Position numbers and translations under genes: made by a program. 64,000 nt of DNA from Methylobacterium marchantiae (lineage in GTDB: Bacteria; Pseudomonadota; Alphaproteobacteria; Rhizobiales; Beijerinckiaceae): assembly GCF_022179405.1 (NCBI RefSeq), contig NZ_BPQT01000012.1, positions 1 through 64,000 on the forward strand, in the 5' to 3' direction. Below the pieces are notes generated by a model. It was not told the DNA's origin and did not search any database. It saw only the letters and a program-made list of their open reading frames with translations. Positions 41,501 to 48,831 of the stretch are shown one piece after another (within the stretch, counting starts at the first letter, position 1; every line of letters starts with the position of its first letter).

Positions 41501-43149
41501 ATCGAGCGAACGAGATCGTCGCGCAGGGCGCCGGTGCGGGCGGCGAACGTCTCGACGATGCCAGCGGAGGCCAGGGCCAGACCGGCCTGCGCCTCGCGGG
41601 TGCGGGCCTCGATCGCTTCGGAAACGCCGCTGCCGGCGGCCTCGATCTCGCTGCGCAGGGCCGTGCCGCGATTGGCGATATCTTCGGTGAGCGCGGCGCC
41701 CGTCGCCGCGAAATGCTCGCGCAGGGCGGTGCCTGTTTCGGCGAAGCGTGCGGTGATCTCACCGCCGGTATTCGAGAAGTTCGTGGTGAGTTCGTTGCCT
41801 CGGGCGAGGAACACGCTCTCGAGTCCGCGTGCCGATTCCTCGAAAGTCTGACGGACCTCGCTGCCCTGACGGTTGAGGGTCTCGATCACCTCCATCCCGG
41901 TCTGGGCGAGGGTGCGCGCCACTTGGCCGGCATTCTCGGCGAGGGTAGCGGTGAGCATCCCGCCGGTCCGCTCGAAGGCGATGGTCACGTCCGCAGCGCG
42001 GCTCTCCAGCGATTGCGTCAGTGCGTTGCCGACCTCGGTGAGGCTGCTGCGAACCCCATCGCTGGTGCTGGCGAGGCGCTGGACCAGGTCGTCCCCTCGA
42101 TCGGTCACGAGCCCGACAACACGGTCTCCTGCCTCGCCCAGGGCCGCCGTGATGGCATCGCCACGATTGCCGAGCGCCGAAGTGATGGCCTCGCCGCGTG
42201 CATCGAGGGCGCCGGTCACCCGTTCGCCAGCGCCGGTCACCGCGGCGACGATGCGCTCTGCGGCGCCGTCGAGCTCCTGGGTCAGGTTCTGATGGGAGCC
42301 TGTGATCGCACCGCGGACGCGCTCGGCATTGGCGACGATCGACTCGCGCTGGGCGACGAGCTCGTCGACGAGCGAGCGGATGCGGATCTCGTTGTCGGAA
42401 TAGGCGCGCTCCAGGGTCGCGATCTCACCCCGCACCAGGGTCTCCAGCTCGCCGGCACGGGCCAGCGCCCGCTCGACGCCGTCGCCCACGGCCGCGACCT
42501 CGCGGCGGACGGTCTGCGACATGGTGAGGACGGCATCGGTCGAGAAGTTCTCCGGCTCTGCGAGCCGGATCGCCACTTCACCCACGGCACGTGCGACGAG
42601 ACGCATTTCCTGCGCACGGACCGCGAGCATCGCCATGATCGCGAACAGGACGATCGGGCCGACGATGGCGGTCGCGCCGACGGCGGCCTGCAACGCGGTC
42701 ATCCCTGCGATGAAGGCCCTCAACTCGCCGCCCGACTGGTTCCAGGCGAGAGCGAGGAGGGCACCGAACCACAGGGCGGCGGCGAGTGCAGCGAAGATAT
42801 AAGGCTTGCCGGACGGCCGCACGCGCAGGGTCTGCTGCAGGATGCCGATGTTCTGGCGGTCGTCATTGGCCACCATCGAGCGGTCCGGCGGCAGCAATCC
42901 GCCTTCCCGCCGCGGCCGGTTGCGGTCCGGCGGCGGCAGATCGGAGGCGAGCGGCTGGTCGAGGTCGAGGCGCGGGGGAGCGAGGCGACCGCTCTGCTCG
43001 TTCAGAGGATCACCGTCGCCCACATCCGGAAGCCGCGGCTCTACACGCGGATCCGTCGCCTGGGTCGAGGGGAAGTCCAGGTTGAGGGCCTGCTCGATGG
43101 CGGAAAGAGCCGCCTCGGCCGGGTCCTTGAGCTTCTTTTCCGTGGCCAT
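35575..43149 (-). CDS. Giant membrane-anchored coiled-coil protein, Growth Pole Ring (GPR)-like
   Basis: A 2524-residue protein. Residues 1-110 are a charged/proline-rich cytoplasmic head. Two hydrophobic segments follow (about 117-136 and 150-176, including ALWFGALLALAW and GPIVLFAIMAMLAV). Some 2100 residues of apolipoprotein-like amphipathic helix come next, full of LxxRxxE patterns, with a block of 33/44-residue repeats near residues 1376-1694. A K/Q/P-rich linker leads to a conserved-looking C-terminal domain (ELWERYRRGEPNLFDRRLY, YAADAEFRRTVDRYVGEFER). Size, N-terminal anchor and apolipoprotein-like helix match the GPR/RgsE proteins needed for unipolar growth in Agrobacterium and Sinorhizobium; homology is inferred, not tested. 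ATG at 43149 has GAGG upstream. Confidence 0.85.
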   Translation of the reverse strand: MATEKKLKDPAEAALSAIEQALNLDFPSTQATDPRVEPRLPDVGDGDPLNEQSGRLAPPRLDLDQPLASDLPPPDRNRPRREGGLLPPDRSMVANDDRQNIGILQQTLRVRPSGKPYIFAALAAALWFGALLALAWNQSGGELRAFIAGMTALQAAVGATAIVGPIVLFAIMAMLAVRAQEMRLVARAVGEVAIRLAEPENFSTDAVLTMSQTVRREVAAVGDGVERALARAGELETLVRGEIATLERAYSDNEIRIRSLVDELVAQRESIVANAERVRGAITGSHQNLTQELDGAAERIVAAVTGAGERVTGALDARGEAITSALGNRGDAITAALGEAGDRVVGLVTDRGDDLVQRLASTSDGVRSSLTEVGNALTQSLESRAADVTIAFERTGGMLTATLAENAGQVARTLAQTGMEVIETLNRQGSEVRQTFEESARGLESVFLARGNELTTNFSNTGGEITARFAETGTALREHFAATGAALTEDIANRGTALRSEIEAAGSGVSEAIEARTREAQAGLALASAGIVETFAARTGALRDDLVRSIEGAGMGVDERAGVLVERIDGVSARLHETLTVQGGSLESSLNSAGERIGNLVTLRAQEAASAMDGALASLGTNFETRAQGTVDNLRGTVASLNGEIDARSAEAAAAIRNGAEDTAAVVNASIRRLNKAGEQVGSLVTKQVEDATLTLTGAFGVLGSTFESRSGGAIDSLRAVLDALANEIGSRTSEAADVFRRSAEETTVALGASTAEATQAFRRSSASATGELEARTVEAVQIFERRLAATSGELATRTEEAARFLQQAASGLSGEVGGRAQEAMEALRRTLAEIDETLADRATEATGSIARAAENVGGELTARIRDVEASFGTHSRGLTDLITTHADEAHGQLANTGREIVLAVTAQSARVNDALAQSGANFAETTESRARAIDTVLSDRLAALQETIARGDILADRIARDTSSLSETVSSQLQEMDRVITVQGKAVAETIVERTREARETVESQLGALEERSLKRSAEIGETFTHLVNQIDGQLGSRATALNEALILRTGEMARVMVEGSRDLVQTLDTRADGMAQDIAARSLSLGDALGSRSAEIAERLEHQAIDLSRRLDEGVGRFDTGVIGRLDAIAAALEERSRLIDETFGAQAFEAIRLIESRTRAVDEDLANRTRELVEMIESRTSHANEALAGQAEAIRASFSNRAEALASLIDERTAAMGQELDEKGRIVFGALGTRITELAHLFDRGGSSLAELLEQRGDTVITRLREIVADADRLLGEGEGRLGSTLQQRTTDISSLLDEGVRTVHQLLDNRTNEIRTMLDDHSQVLTNSFDDRLAPLHESLDQRGRTFVDTIEASLGGAAGAVEARTRDLVALFDQRIGVLDELVDGRGAKIAEAVETRTHGLRTLFDDVLTALDGLVNSRAEALTDRVDARTHAMGTLFDERLRALDQLVENRAAEFIRTIDTKGTALTQNVDDRAGAMTALFDDRLQALDSLVANRSAEFVRTLDTQGSVLTRSVDAGTAMLTTLFDERLRALDHLVANRTAELAHTVDDKGGALTRSLEEQTGSLRTLFDERLETLDALVDNQGLSLTQSVDARTQAIAAVFDERLRALDELVDHRTSEFARTIDNQGLSLTQSVDARTQAIAALFDECLRALDQLVEGRGAAFAKTIDNQSAALTQAVDARSEAFTNRIDSRMKVFASLVASRGDDLANAFDDRQDAYAALVDERSATMLAAFDERVDRHAALAQVHADALAAALDQRNEAVAALIDGRNQDMVAGFDRRSTALATLIEARGQSLARRLAESAETITRAIEERGGSIVDTIDGRGNLVVEALATHSERLREIVEGPASQLAVSLGERGQEIERILNESGTPLAETLRERVRDLAEQSDASRNALLAAIDGGASRALATLDEANDRLRSELGGVLHRVEVANAALRELVSDAGENLGAIEQALSGRVEQVQETLSAISGETERASRSVAEQVERLKAVAEGALHDAVDLATTLDARGTSLAEITRAHSGTLTDAAGSLESVETRLVDLLAGRDKAVEEVLTRIEARSGILEEQTARFGTLMAETLRSAEERARGIALNLSEAAQSAGASVSGAFESLRKDAGSEGERTAAAVRAAISGASEQMMTVFESAAGRFGDSVAGMREMAAEIRRELEATRADLQRGVLELPRETEEATSEMRRVVSDQIKALNELSSLVSRSRRGIDVAESAEGHPVPVAPPQVAPAPLQPRADASATKPQEARVAANRSLQPKSAETDTAGTAIRGNAPEKAREEKAPEPRVPQQMSIVSAPAATSRVGNQPALRPGETARIPAPAGRDGRDNRGWLSDLLTRASLDDEADGSDQANAPGRPEQAKSAPARSEQVKPEQGKPAQGKLEQAKPGTAKADQSKAAVERSRTALETISTDIAKMIDHQTAVELWERYRRGEPNLFDRRLYTTQGRQTFEEIRRRYAADAEFRRTVDRYVGEFERLLGEVSKNDRDSRRADAYLTSETGKVYTMLAHASGRFEGA
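38068..39024 (-). repeat. Intragenic tandem repeat of 33- and 44-codon units
   Basis: Within the GPR-like gene, eight consecutive units start with LFDxRL-type sequences (LFDQRIGVLDELV, LFDERLRALDQLV, VFDERLRALDELV and so on). Their lengths are 33, 33, 44, 44, 44, 33, 44 and 44 residues, 319 in all, exactly filling 957 bp. The stretch NQGLSLTQSVDARTQAIAA occurs twice, 132 bp apart at the DNA level. Confidence 0.85.
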
Positions 43150-43441
43150 CCAACGCCTCGTCACGCAGGTCGTCGAAGCCGGCCGCATCCGGTGATCGAC
43201 GACATTTTTACCAATTTACCAAGGAAGTTTAGACCTCGGCGCGAGACCCGGATACCCGAGTGGGTCGAACCGTCCAAAAAACCTTAACGGAATGGTTACC
43301 AAGCCTGCGGCCGGGTTCATCCCGTCGGGTTTATGCATGATGCCCCAAGGCTTAAACGGATGCGAACGATCTCGGCCGCACCTGTGGATAGACCAGCGGA
43401 ACGACGCCCGATCATGAGGCTCGGTTAAGGCGAAGAGACGA

Positions 43442-43768
43442 GTGTCCCGGTTGATCGATCACGCGTACCTCGCCGAACAGACTTTCGGCGACGACGAACT
43501 CGCCCGCGAATTGCTCAGTCTCTTCGAGGCTCAATGCCGCCGGCTGCTTCCGGGGATCGTCGATACTGGTCTCGATCGATGCGAGCGTGCCGATCTTGCC
43601 CATACGTTGAAGGGATCGGCTCTCGGTATCGGCGCGGCGCGGGTCGCCGAACTCAGCGCCGCGATCGAGGACGGATTGCGGGGGAGCGACGGTATCCCGG
43701 CGATGGTGCTCGCCGATCTCGCCGACGCGGTGAATGCGACCCTGGCGGAAATCGACGCACTTGCCTGA
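43442..43768 (+). CDS. Hpt domain phosphotransfer protein
   Basis: A 108-residue four-helix-bundle protein consisting of a single Hpt domain. The phosphorylation motif is AHTLKGSALGIGA, with the histidine near residue 54, preceded by the helix ELLSLFEAQCRRLLPGI and followed by RVAELSAAIEDGL. It would relay phosphate between a hybrid kinase and a response regulator. The start is a GTG at 43442. No kinase or receiver gene is adjacent; it is divergent from the giant coiled-coil gene with a 292-bp gap. The resemblance to ChpT or histidine phosphotransfer proteins is structural only. Confidence 0.88.
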   Translation: MSRLIDHAYLAEQTFGDDELARELLSLFEAQCRRLLPGIVDTGLDRCERADLAHTLKGSALGIGAARVAELSAAIEDGLRGSDGIPAMVLADLADAVNATLAEIDALA

Positions 43769-43928
43769 TCTCCCATCCTGCAGAGGGAACGGCTCGGCGT
43801 TTGCGACGTAAGCGCAGGAATGTCGAGCGTCGGCGTCGGTGCCGCTTGCATTCGATGGTCTGCGCCTTCAAGGCAGTCGCGCGCTGCACAACCGGCCACA
43901 GACGTGTTGTACGAGCCTGGAGTCTTCG

Positions 43929-44249
43929 ATGCCCAAGATCACCTACGTCGACCATGCCGGAACGGCCAGGACCGTGGAAGGCGACGTAGGATCGACCGTG
44001 ATGGAGGCGGCGATCCGCAACAACGTGCCGGGGATCGACGCGGAATGCGGAGGCGCCTGCGCCTGCGCCACCTGCCACGTCTATGTCGATGCCGAATGGG
44101 TCGATGCCGTCGGCCCGGCCGAGCCGATGGAGCAGGACATGCTCGATTTCGCCTCCGACGTGCGCGCCACCTCGCGCCTGTGCTGCCAGATCAGGATCAA
44201 GCCCGAACTCGACGGTCTCACGGTCATCACGCCCGCCCGCCAGGGGTGA
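43929..44249 (+). CDS. Adrenodoxin-type [2Fe-2S] ferredoxin
   Basis: A 106-residue plant/vertebrate-type ferredoxin of the FdxB/FdVI class. The cluster ligands are visible as ECGGACACATCHVYV (C-x5-C-x2-C) around residues 39-48 and a distal cysteine in SRLCCQIRI. N-terminal MPKITYVDHAGTARTVEG gives the beta-grasp edge. The ATG at 43929 has GGAG 8 nt upstream. Such ferredoxins donate electrons to cytochromes P450 or to Fe-S/haem biosynthesis enzymes; no partner gene is adjacent, though a decayed P450 fragment lies at 58.5 kb. Confidence 0.95.
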   Translation: MPKITYVDHAGTARTVEGDVGSTVMEAAIRNNVPGIDAECGGACACATCHVYVDAEWVDAVGPAEPMEQDMLDFASDVRATSRLCCQIRIKPELDGLTVITPARQG

Positions 44250-44450
44250 ACGGGCGCCGATCGAGGCTCTCTGCGAGGCCGGTCCGAGCTCGTTTTTGAC
44301 CCGATCGCGAGCCTCTTCAGTGCCGGATTCCGGGGCGTTTGGATACCGGATCGGAGGGCCTCATCGACCGGATCGCGGACAGCCACCGTCGTCGGGAGGT
44401 TCATTCCGCGTTTGAGGGAGCCGGTCCGCCGTTTTCAAGCGGCGCCGGCC

Positions 44451-45626
44451 TCACCGCACCAGGGCCCGCATCGCCCCGTCGATCCCCTCGATGTTCAGCG
44501 GGAACATCCTGTCCGACACGATCCTGCGGACCATGCCGATCGACTGGGTATAGGCCCAGTGCTCGGCCGGAACCGGGTTGAGCCAGACCGATTTCGGAAA
44601 CCGCTCCAGCACCCGCTCCAGCCAGACCTGACCCGGCTCCTCGTTCCAATGCTCCACCGAGCCGCCCTGCATGGCGATCTCGTAAGGGCTCATGGAGGCG
44701 TCGCCGACGAAGACGACGCAGTAATCGGGCGGGTAGGTGCGCAGCACGTCGAGGAGCGGGATCGCCTTGTCGTGACGACGGCGGTTCTCCTTCCAGACAC
44801 GCTCGTAGGGGCAGTTGTGGAAGTAGAAATGCTCGAAATGCTTGAACTCGGCCCGCGCCGCCGAGAACAGCTCCTCGGCCAGCCCCACATGCCAGTCCAT
44901 CGATCCGCCGACATCGAGGAAGAGCAGGACCTTCACGGCGTTGCGCCGCTCGGGGCGGAGGCGGACGTCGAGATAGCCCTTGCTGGCGGTCTCGCGGATG
45001 GTCCCGTCGAGATCGAGCTCGTCGGCGGCACCCGAGCGGGCGAAACGGCGCAGGCGGCGCAGGGCCACCCGCATGTTGCGCGTGCCGAGCTCGACGCCGT
45101 CGTCCAGATCCTTGAACTCGCGCTTGTCCCAGACCTTCACCGCGCGGAAGTTGCGGTTGCCGTCCTGGCCGATGCGGATGCCCTCCGGATTGTAGCCGTA
45201 GGCGCCGAAGGGTGAGGTGCCCCCGGTCCCGATCCATTTGTTGCCGCCCTGATGGCGTTCCTTCTGCTCGGCGAGGCGCTGCTTCAGGGTCTCGAACAGC
45301 TTGTCCCAGCCGAGTGCCGTCAGGTCCGCCTTCTCGGCATCGGTGAGGTACTTCTCGGCGAGCTTGCGCAGCCATTCCTCGGGGATCGCCTGCGGCTCCG
45401 CGGCCTCGCCGAGGGTCTCGAAGCCCTTGAACACGGTGCCGAACACCCGGTCGAACCGGTCGAGATGACGCTCGTCCTTCACCAGGGCCGTGCGGGCGAG
45501 GAGATAGAACTCCTCGACGCGCTTGTCGGCGAGGTCCCGGTCCAGGGCATCGAGGAGCGTGAGGTGCTCGCGCAACGTGACGGGGAGCTTGGCCTCGCGC
45601 AGGGCCGTGAAGAAATGCAGCAGCAT
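44451..45626 (-). CDS. VWA domain protein, CoxE-like
   Basis: A 391-residue protein with an N-terminal helical region (MLLHFFTALREAKLPVTLRE) and a C-terminal von Willebrand A domain (about 200-370). The MIDAS motif is VLLFLDVGGSMDWHVGLAEE. Proteins of this type work with MoxR AAA+ ATPases as metal-dependent chaperones for cofactor insertion or complex assembly. In many genomes the two genes are adjacent; here the only MoxR gene lies about 11 kb away on the opposite strand (56402-57253). The ATG at 45626 is preferred over an in-frame start at 45662. Confidence 0.9.
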   Translation of the reverse strand: MLLHFFTALREAKLPVTLREHLTLLDALDRDLADKRVEEFYLLARTALVKDERHLDRFDRVFGTVFKGFETLGEAAEPQAIPEEWLRKLAEKYLTDAEKADLTALGWDKLFETLKQRLAEQKERHQGGNKWIGTGGTSPFGAYGYNPEGIRIGQDGNRNFRAVKVWDKREFKDLDDGVELGTRNMRVALRRLRRFARSGAADELDLDGTIRETASKGYLDVRLRPERRNAVKVLLFLDVGGSMDWHVGLAEELFSAARAEFKHFEHFYFHNCPYERVWKENRRRHDKAIPLLDVLRTYPPDYCVVFVGDASMSPYEIAMQGGSVEHWNEEPGQVWLERVLERFPKSVWLNPVPAEHWAYTQSIGMVRRIVSDRMFPLNIEGIDGAMRALVR

Positions 45627-45859
45627 GGGGCAGAGAACGCGCGAACCGGGCCTCCGGGTCAAGGCCGTTCACGAAGGGTCCAGTGGTCGAAATCCTGCGT
45701 TTGGCATCGCCCCGAACGACCGATTTGGGTGGTTTTCGGTCCCTCCGCTCACGGAACCAGCCACAAGGAAAGCCGCCGCTCGCTGACGCGGCTGGAGCGC
45801 CAACGGTTGGCGGTCTCGTCACACCGCTCGTTGGAAGACGAGGCATGCCACTTTGAGGA

Positions 45860-46276
45860 CTATCCCCAACCAAGCTCCCTTACGGCCTGGGCGTCGTTCC
45901 AGATCTTCGTCATCCCGACGATCCTGTCGCCCTCGAACTGCATGACGTAGACGTAGTCAATCGACGTGCTCTTGCCCGTCGGCGGGCACGGACCGCCTTC
46001 CCCGGTATGGGTTCCGCGGAAGATGCCGTAAGCCGCGACGTTCCGGCGCTCCTCGTCCGTGGCGAAGGATTTCACCTCGTACCGACCGTCGGGGACGAAG
46101 GTCAGAAGCCCCTTCATCCACTCCGTATAGTCCCGTAGCGAGGTGATGCCGGCCAAGGCGTCGGCCTGGGCCGCGAAGGTCGCGTCAGGGGTGCAGTAGC
46201 GCTCGCAAGCCTCCCAGCCACCACCCGTCTCGCAGGCGTCGAAGAAGGCCTTCGCAACCCTGGCGATGTCGCTCAT
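45860..46276 (-). CDS. SnoaL/NTF2-like protein
   Basis: A 138-residue alpha+beta-barrel protein of the SnoaL-like (ester cyclase) group: FFDACETGGGWEACERYCTP at the N-terminus, LRDYTEWMKGLLTFVPDGRY in the middle and YVYVMQFEGDRIVGMTKIWN at the C-terminal strands. The fold has many functions, from polyketide cyclisation to small-molecule isomerisation; none can be assigned. It has no operon partner: the nearest genes are the VWA gene and the molybdopterin oxidoreductase, both over 150 bp away. Confidence 0.85.
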   Translation of the reverse strand: MSDIARVAKAFFDACETGGGWEACERYCTPDATFAAQADALAGITSLRDYTEWMKGLLTFVPDGRYEVKSFATDEERRNVAAYGIFRGTHTGEGGPCPPTGKSTSIDYVYVMQFEGDRIVGMTKIWNDAQAVRELGWG

Positions 46277-46436
46277 GTCGGGGTCATTCCCTTATCGTCG
46301 CTTCGGACGCCGCCTGTCGCGGATGCCCGTCCGGGGGCATGCCGCATAAAGGCTCGCCTCGTGAGACTCCATCGAACGGAGCAAGACCGTAGACGCAGGC
46401 CTCCCCGGAAGGACGCCTGCGTTGATCATCGTTCGG

Positions 46437-48599
46437 CTAATTCGCCCGGGCGACCTCGACGAGGTTGTCCGAGAACGACGGGGCGTGGCCCATGTCGGTG
46501 AAGGCGCCCGACGAGATGCTGTTGACCGTGCCCTCGTTGAGCTGGCGCCAGTAGCCGAGCGTCGCGACCACGATGCCCGCCTTCACGTCCTCGGTGATGC
46601 GCGCCACGCCCTTGAAAGCGCCGCGGTCGTTGGCGACCTGCACCCGGTCGCCATCCCGGATGCCGCGCGCATCGGCGTCGGCTTGACTGATCATCACGAA
46701 CTGCTCGCCCTGGCCCTTCTGCTTGTCCTCCATGTTGGCGTAGCAGGAGTTCAGGAAGTAGTGGCTTTTCGGCGAGACGATGTTGAGCGGGAAGCGCTTG
46801 GCCAGTTCCGGGTCGTTGGTGTGGGACTCGCGGGGCCCGAGGTAGTCGGGCAGCGGATCGAGCGCCTCGCCGGGCTGGAAGCCCTCGTACATCTGCCGGA
46901 ACGGCGGCGCGACGAAGTTCGTGGCGCCCTCGACCATGAACATGCACTTGCCGGTCGGCGTCGGGAAGTTGCCCTCGCGATGGGGCGCGCGGTCGTCCGG
47001 CGTGCCGACCTTCAGCCGGGCGAAGCCGTGCTCGCGCATGTACTGGAGGTCGATGCCCTCGCAGGCCGGCGCGTTCCAGTCGACGTAGTGCTCAAGGCAC
47101 TCCGTGTCGGTCCATTTGAAGTTCTCTTCCTCGAAGCCGAGGCGGGCGGCGAGCTGGCGGAAGATCTCGTTGTTCGGGATCGCCTCGCCGGGCGCATCCG
47201 CACACTTGGTGTTGTAGGTCAGGTAGAGGTGGCCCCACGAGAGGATCATGTCCTCCATCTCGGCGCCCATCGTGGCCGGGAGCACGATGTCGGCGTAGGA
47301 GGCGGTGTCCGAGAGGAAGTGCTCGGCCGAGACCATGAACAGGTCCTCGCGCATCAGCCCTTCGACGATCTTGTCGGTCTCCGGCGCCTGGGTGACCGGG
47401 TTCGAATTCCAGCACATCATCGACATGATCGGCGGATCGAGCTTCAGCTCGCCGGTGAGGGCCCGTCCGATCTGAAGGTTGCTGATGACGCGGGTGCCCT
47501 CGGGGATCAGGTCGGGCCGGCACATCACGTCGAACTTGTAGGGATGCTCCCAGACCCCGAACTGCGTGACGCCGCCACCGACATGGCGCCAGGCGCCTGT
47601 GAGCGCCGGGATGGACGACACCGCCCTGATGGTCTGGCCGCCGCCATAGTGCCGCTCCAGCGCGACGCCCATGCGGATGCCGACCGGCTGCTCGGTCGCC
47701 ATCTCGCGGGCGAGCTTGCGGATGTCCTCGGCCGGGACGCCGGTGATCCCGGCGGCCCATTCCGGCGTACGAGTGCTGGCACGCTCCTTCAGCTCTTCGA
47801 AGCCGACCGTGTAGTTGTCGACGTAGTCCTGGTCGACGAGCCCCTGCTCGATGATCGAGTTGATCAGCGCCATGGCCAGCGCCCCGTCGGTGCCTGGCTT
47901 CGGCGCGATGTGCCAGTCGGCCGCCTTGGCGGTGCGCGAGGCGTAGGTGTCGATGACGACGACCTTGGCACCCTTCTTTTGCGCGTCCTTCACGATGGCC
48001 CAGTGGTGCAGGTTCGTGCTGACCGAGTTGCAGGCCCAGATGACGATATACTTGGAGTGGATATAGCTGTCCGGGTCGAGCCCGGCGGTCGGGCCGACGG
48101 TGAGCAGCCAGGCCGTGCACGAGCCCTCGCCGCAGAACGTGCGCTCGGTCACCGTGGCGCCCATGCGGTTGAAGAAGGCGTCGCCGCCGTTCAGCCCATG
48201 CACGAGGCCCTGGTTGCCGAGGTAGCTGTAGGGCGCGATGGCTTCGGGCCCGTACTGATCGATGATCGCCTTCCAGCGCGTGACGATGGTGTCCAGCGCC
48301 TCGTCCCAAGTGATGCGCTCGAACTGCTTGGAGCCTTTCGGACCGACGCGCTTCATCGGGTAGAGCAGCCGGTCCGGGTGATAGTGGCGCTTCTCGTAGT
48401 CCTTCAGCTTCACGCAGAGACCGCCGCGGGTCATCGGGTGGTCCGGGTTACCGCGCACGCCGAGCAGCTCCCCGCCCTTGACCTCGAAGATCATCGAGCA
48501 GGTGTCGGGACAGTCGTGCGGGCAGCCGCCGAAGAAGGTTTCGGTCAGGCTCTCGGCCTCGGCGACGATCAGGGAATCCGGCTTGACGATCTCGTTCAT
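46437..48599 (-). CDS. Molybdopterin-dependent oxidoreductase (DMSO reductase family)
   Basis: A 720-residue Mo/W-bisMGD enzyme. The N-terminal [4Fe-4S] site is GGCPHDCPDTCSMIFEVKGG (three cysteines) with the fourth in RGGLCVKLKDY. The region ERTFCGEGSCTAW (about residue 154) aligns with the metal-ligand position of formate dehydrogenases. Later regions include ACNSVSTNLHHWAIVKDA, WNSNPVTQAPETDK and the C-terminal dinucleotide-binding domain (FPLNIVSPKSHYFLNSCYAN). No twin-arginine signal is present, so it is cytoplasmic. No electron-transfer subunit is encoded nearby. It is divergent from a MocR regulator, which is its likely controller. Substrate unknown. Confidence 0.9.
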   Translation of the reverse strand: MNEIVKPDSLIVAEAESLTETFFGGCPHDCPDTCSMIFEVKGGELLGVRGNPDHPMTRGGLCVKLKDYEKRHYHPDRLLYPMKRVGPKGSKQFERITWDEALDTIVTRWKAIIDQYGPEAIAPYSYLGNQGLVHGLNGGDAFFNRMGATVTERTFCGEGSCTAWLLTVGPTAGLDPDSYIHSKYIVIWACNSVSTNLHHWAIVKDAQKKGAKVVVIDTYASRTAKAADWHIAPKPGTDGALAMALINSIIEQGLVDQDYVDNYTVGFEELKERASTRTPEWAAGITGVPAEDIRKLAREMATEQPVGIRMGVALERHYGGGQTIRAVSSIPALTGAWRHVGGGVTQFGVWEHPYKFDVMCRPDLIPEGTRVISNLQIGRALTGELKLDPPIMSMMCWNSNPVTQAPETDKIVEGLMREDLFMVSAEHFLSDTASYADIVLPATMGAEMEDMILSWGHLYLTYNTKCADAPGEAIPNNEIFRQLAARLGFEEENFKWTDTECLEHYVDWNAPACEGIDLQYMREHGFARLKVGTPDDRAPHREGNFPTPTGKCMFMVEGATNFVAPPFRQMYEGFQPGEALDPLPDYLGPRESHTNDPELAKRFPLNIVSPKSHYFLNSCYANMEDKQKGQGEQFVMISQADADARGIRDGDRVQVANDRGAFKGVARITEDVKAGIVVATLGYWRQLNEGTVNSISSGAFTDMGHAPSFSDNLVEVARAN

Positions 48600-48620
48600 G
48601 TTTCCTCCACGGCCGAGCGT

Positions 48621-48679
48621 CCCACTTTATTGTTCCTAGTGGGCCGGCCCGGTACGCCAGCAGAATGCACTCAAGTGCA
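48621..48679. promoter_or_regulatory. Inverted repeats in the oxidoreductase/mocR divergent promoter
   Basis: Two dyads lie in the 232-bp divergent gap: CCCACT (48621-48626) with AGTGGG (48638-48643), 11-nt spacer, and TGCACT (48666-48671) with AGTGCA (48674-48679), 2-nt spacer. The half-sites share a CACT core, consistent with a multi-site operator for the adjacent MocR-type regulator. Confidence 0.5.
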
Positions 48680-48831
48680 AACAATTCCAAATTTTGGCCC
48701 GGTGGAAGGGCCAAAGGAGTGCTGAGCCATGGTACCAACCGTTTTGTCGCGGATCGTGAACGTGTCCTCACGGCCCGGATCGCGGCGGCCTGGGCGCGGT
48801 GCGCTCCGGCGAATGGCCGCTCTCGGGCAGG

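Noticed and set aside
40069-43287. Long open frames on the plus strand opposite the giant coiled-coil gene (one over 1000 codons, another over 500 at 38.5-40.0 kb)
   Set aside because: They mirror a GC3-rich, repetitive coding sequence on the minus strand, lack ribosome-binding sites and have the composition expected of antisense frames.
46422-48725. Plus-strand frame of 767 codons across the molybdopterin oxidoreductase
   Set aside because: Complementary shadow of a well-supported gene with clear Fe-S and cofactor motifs on the minus strand.
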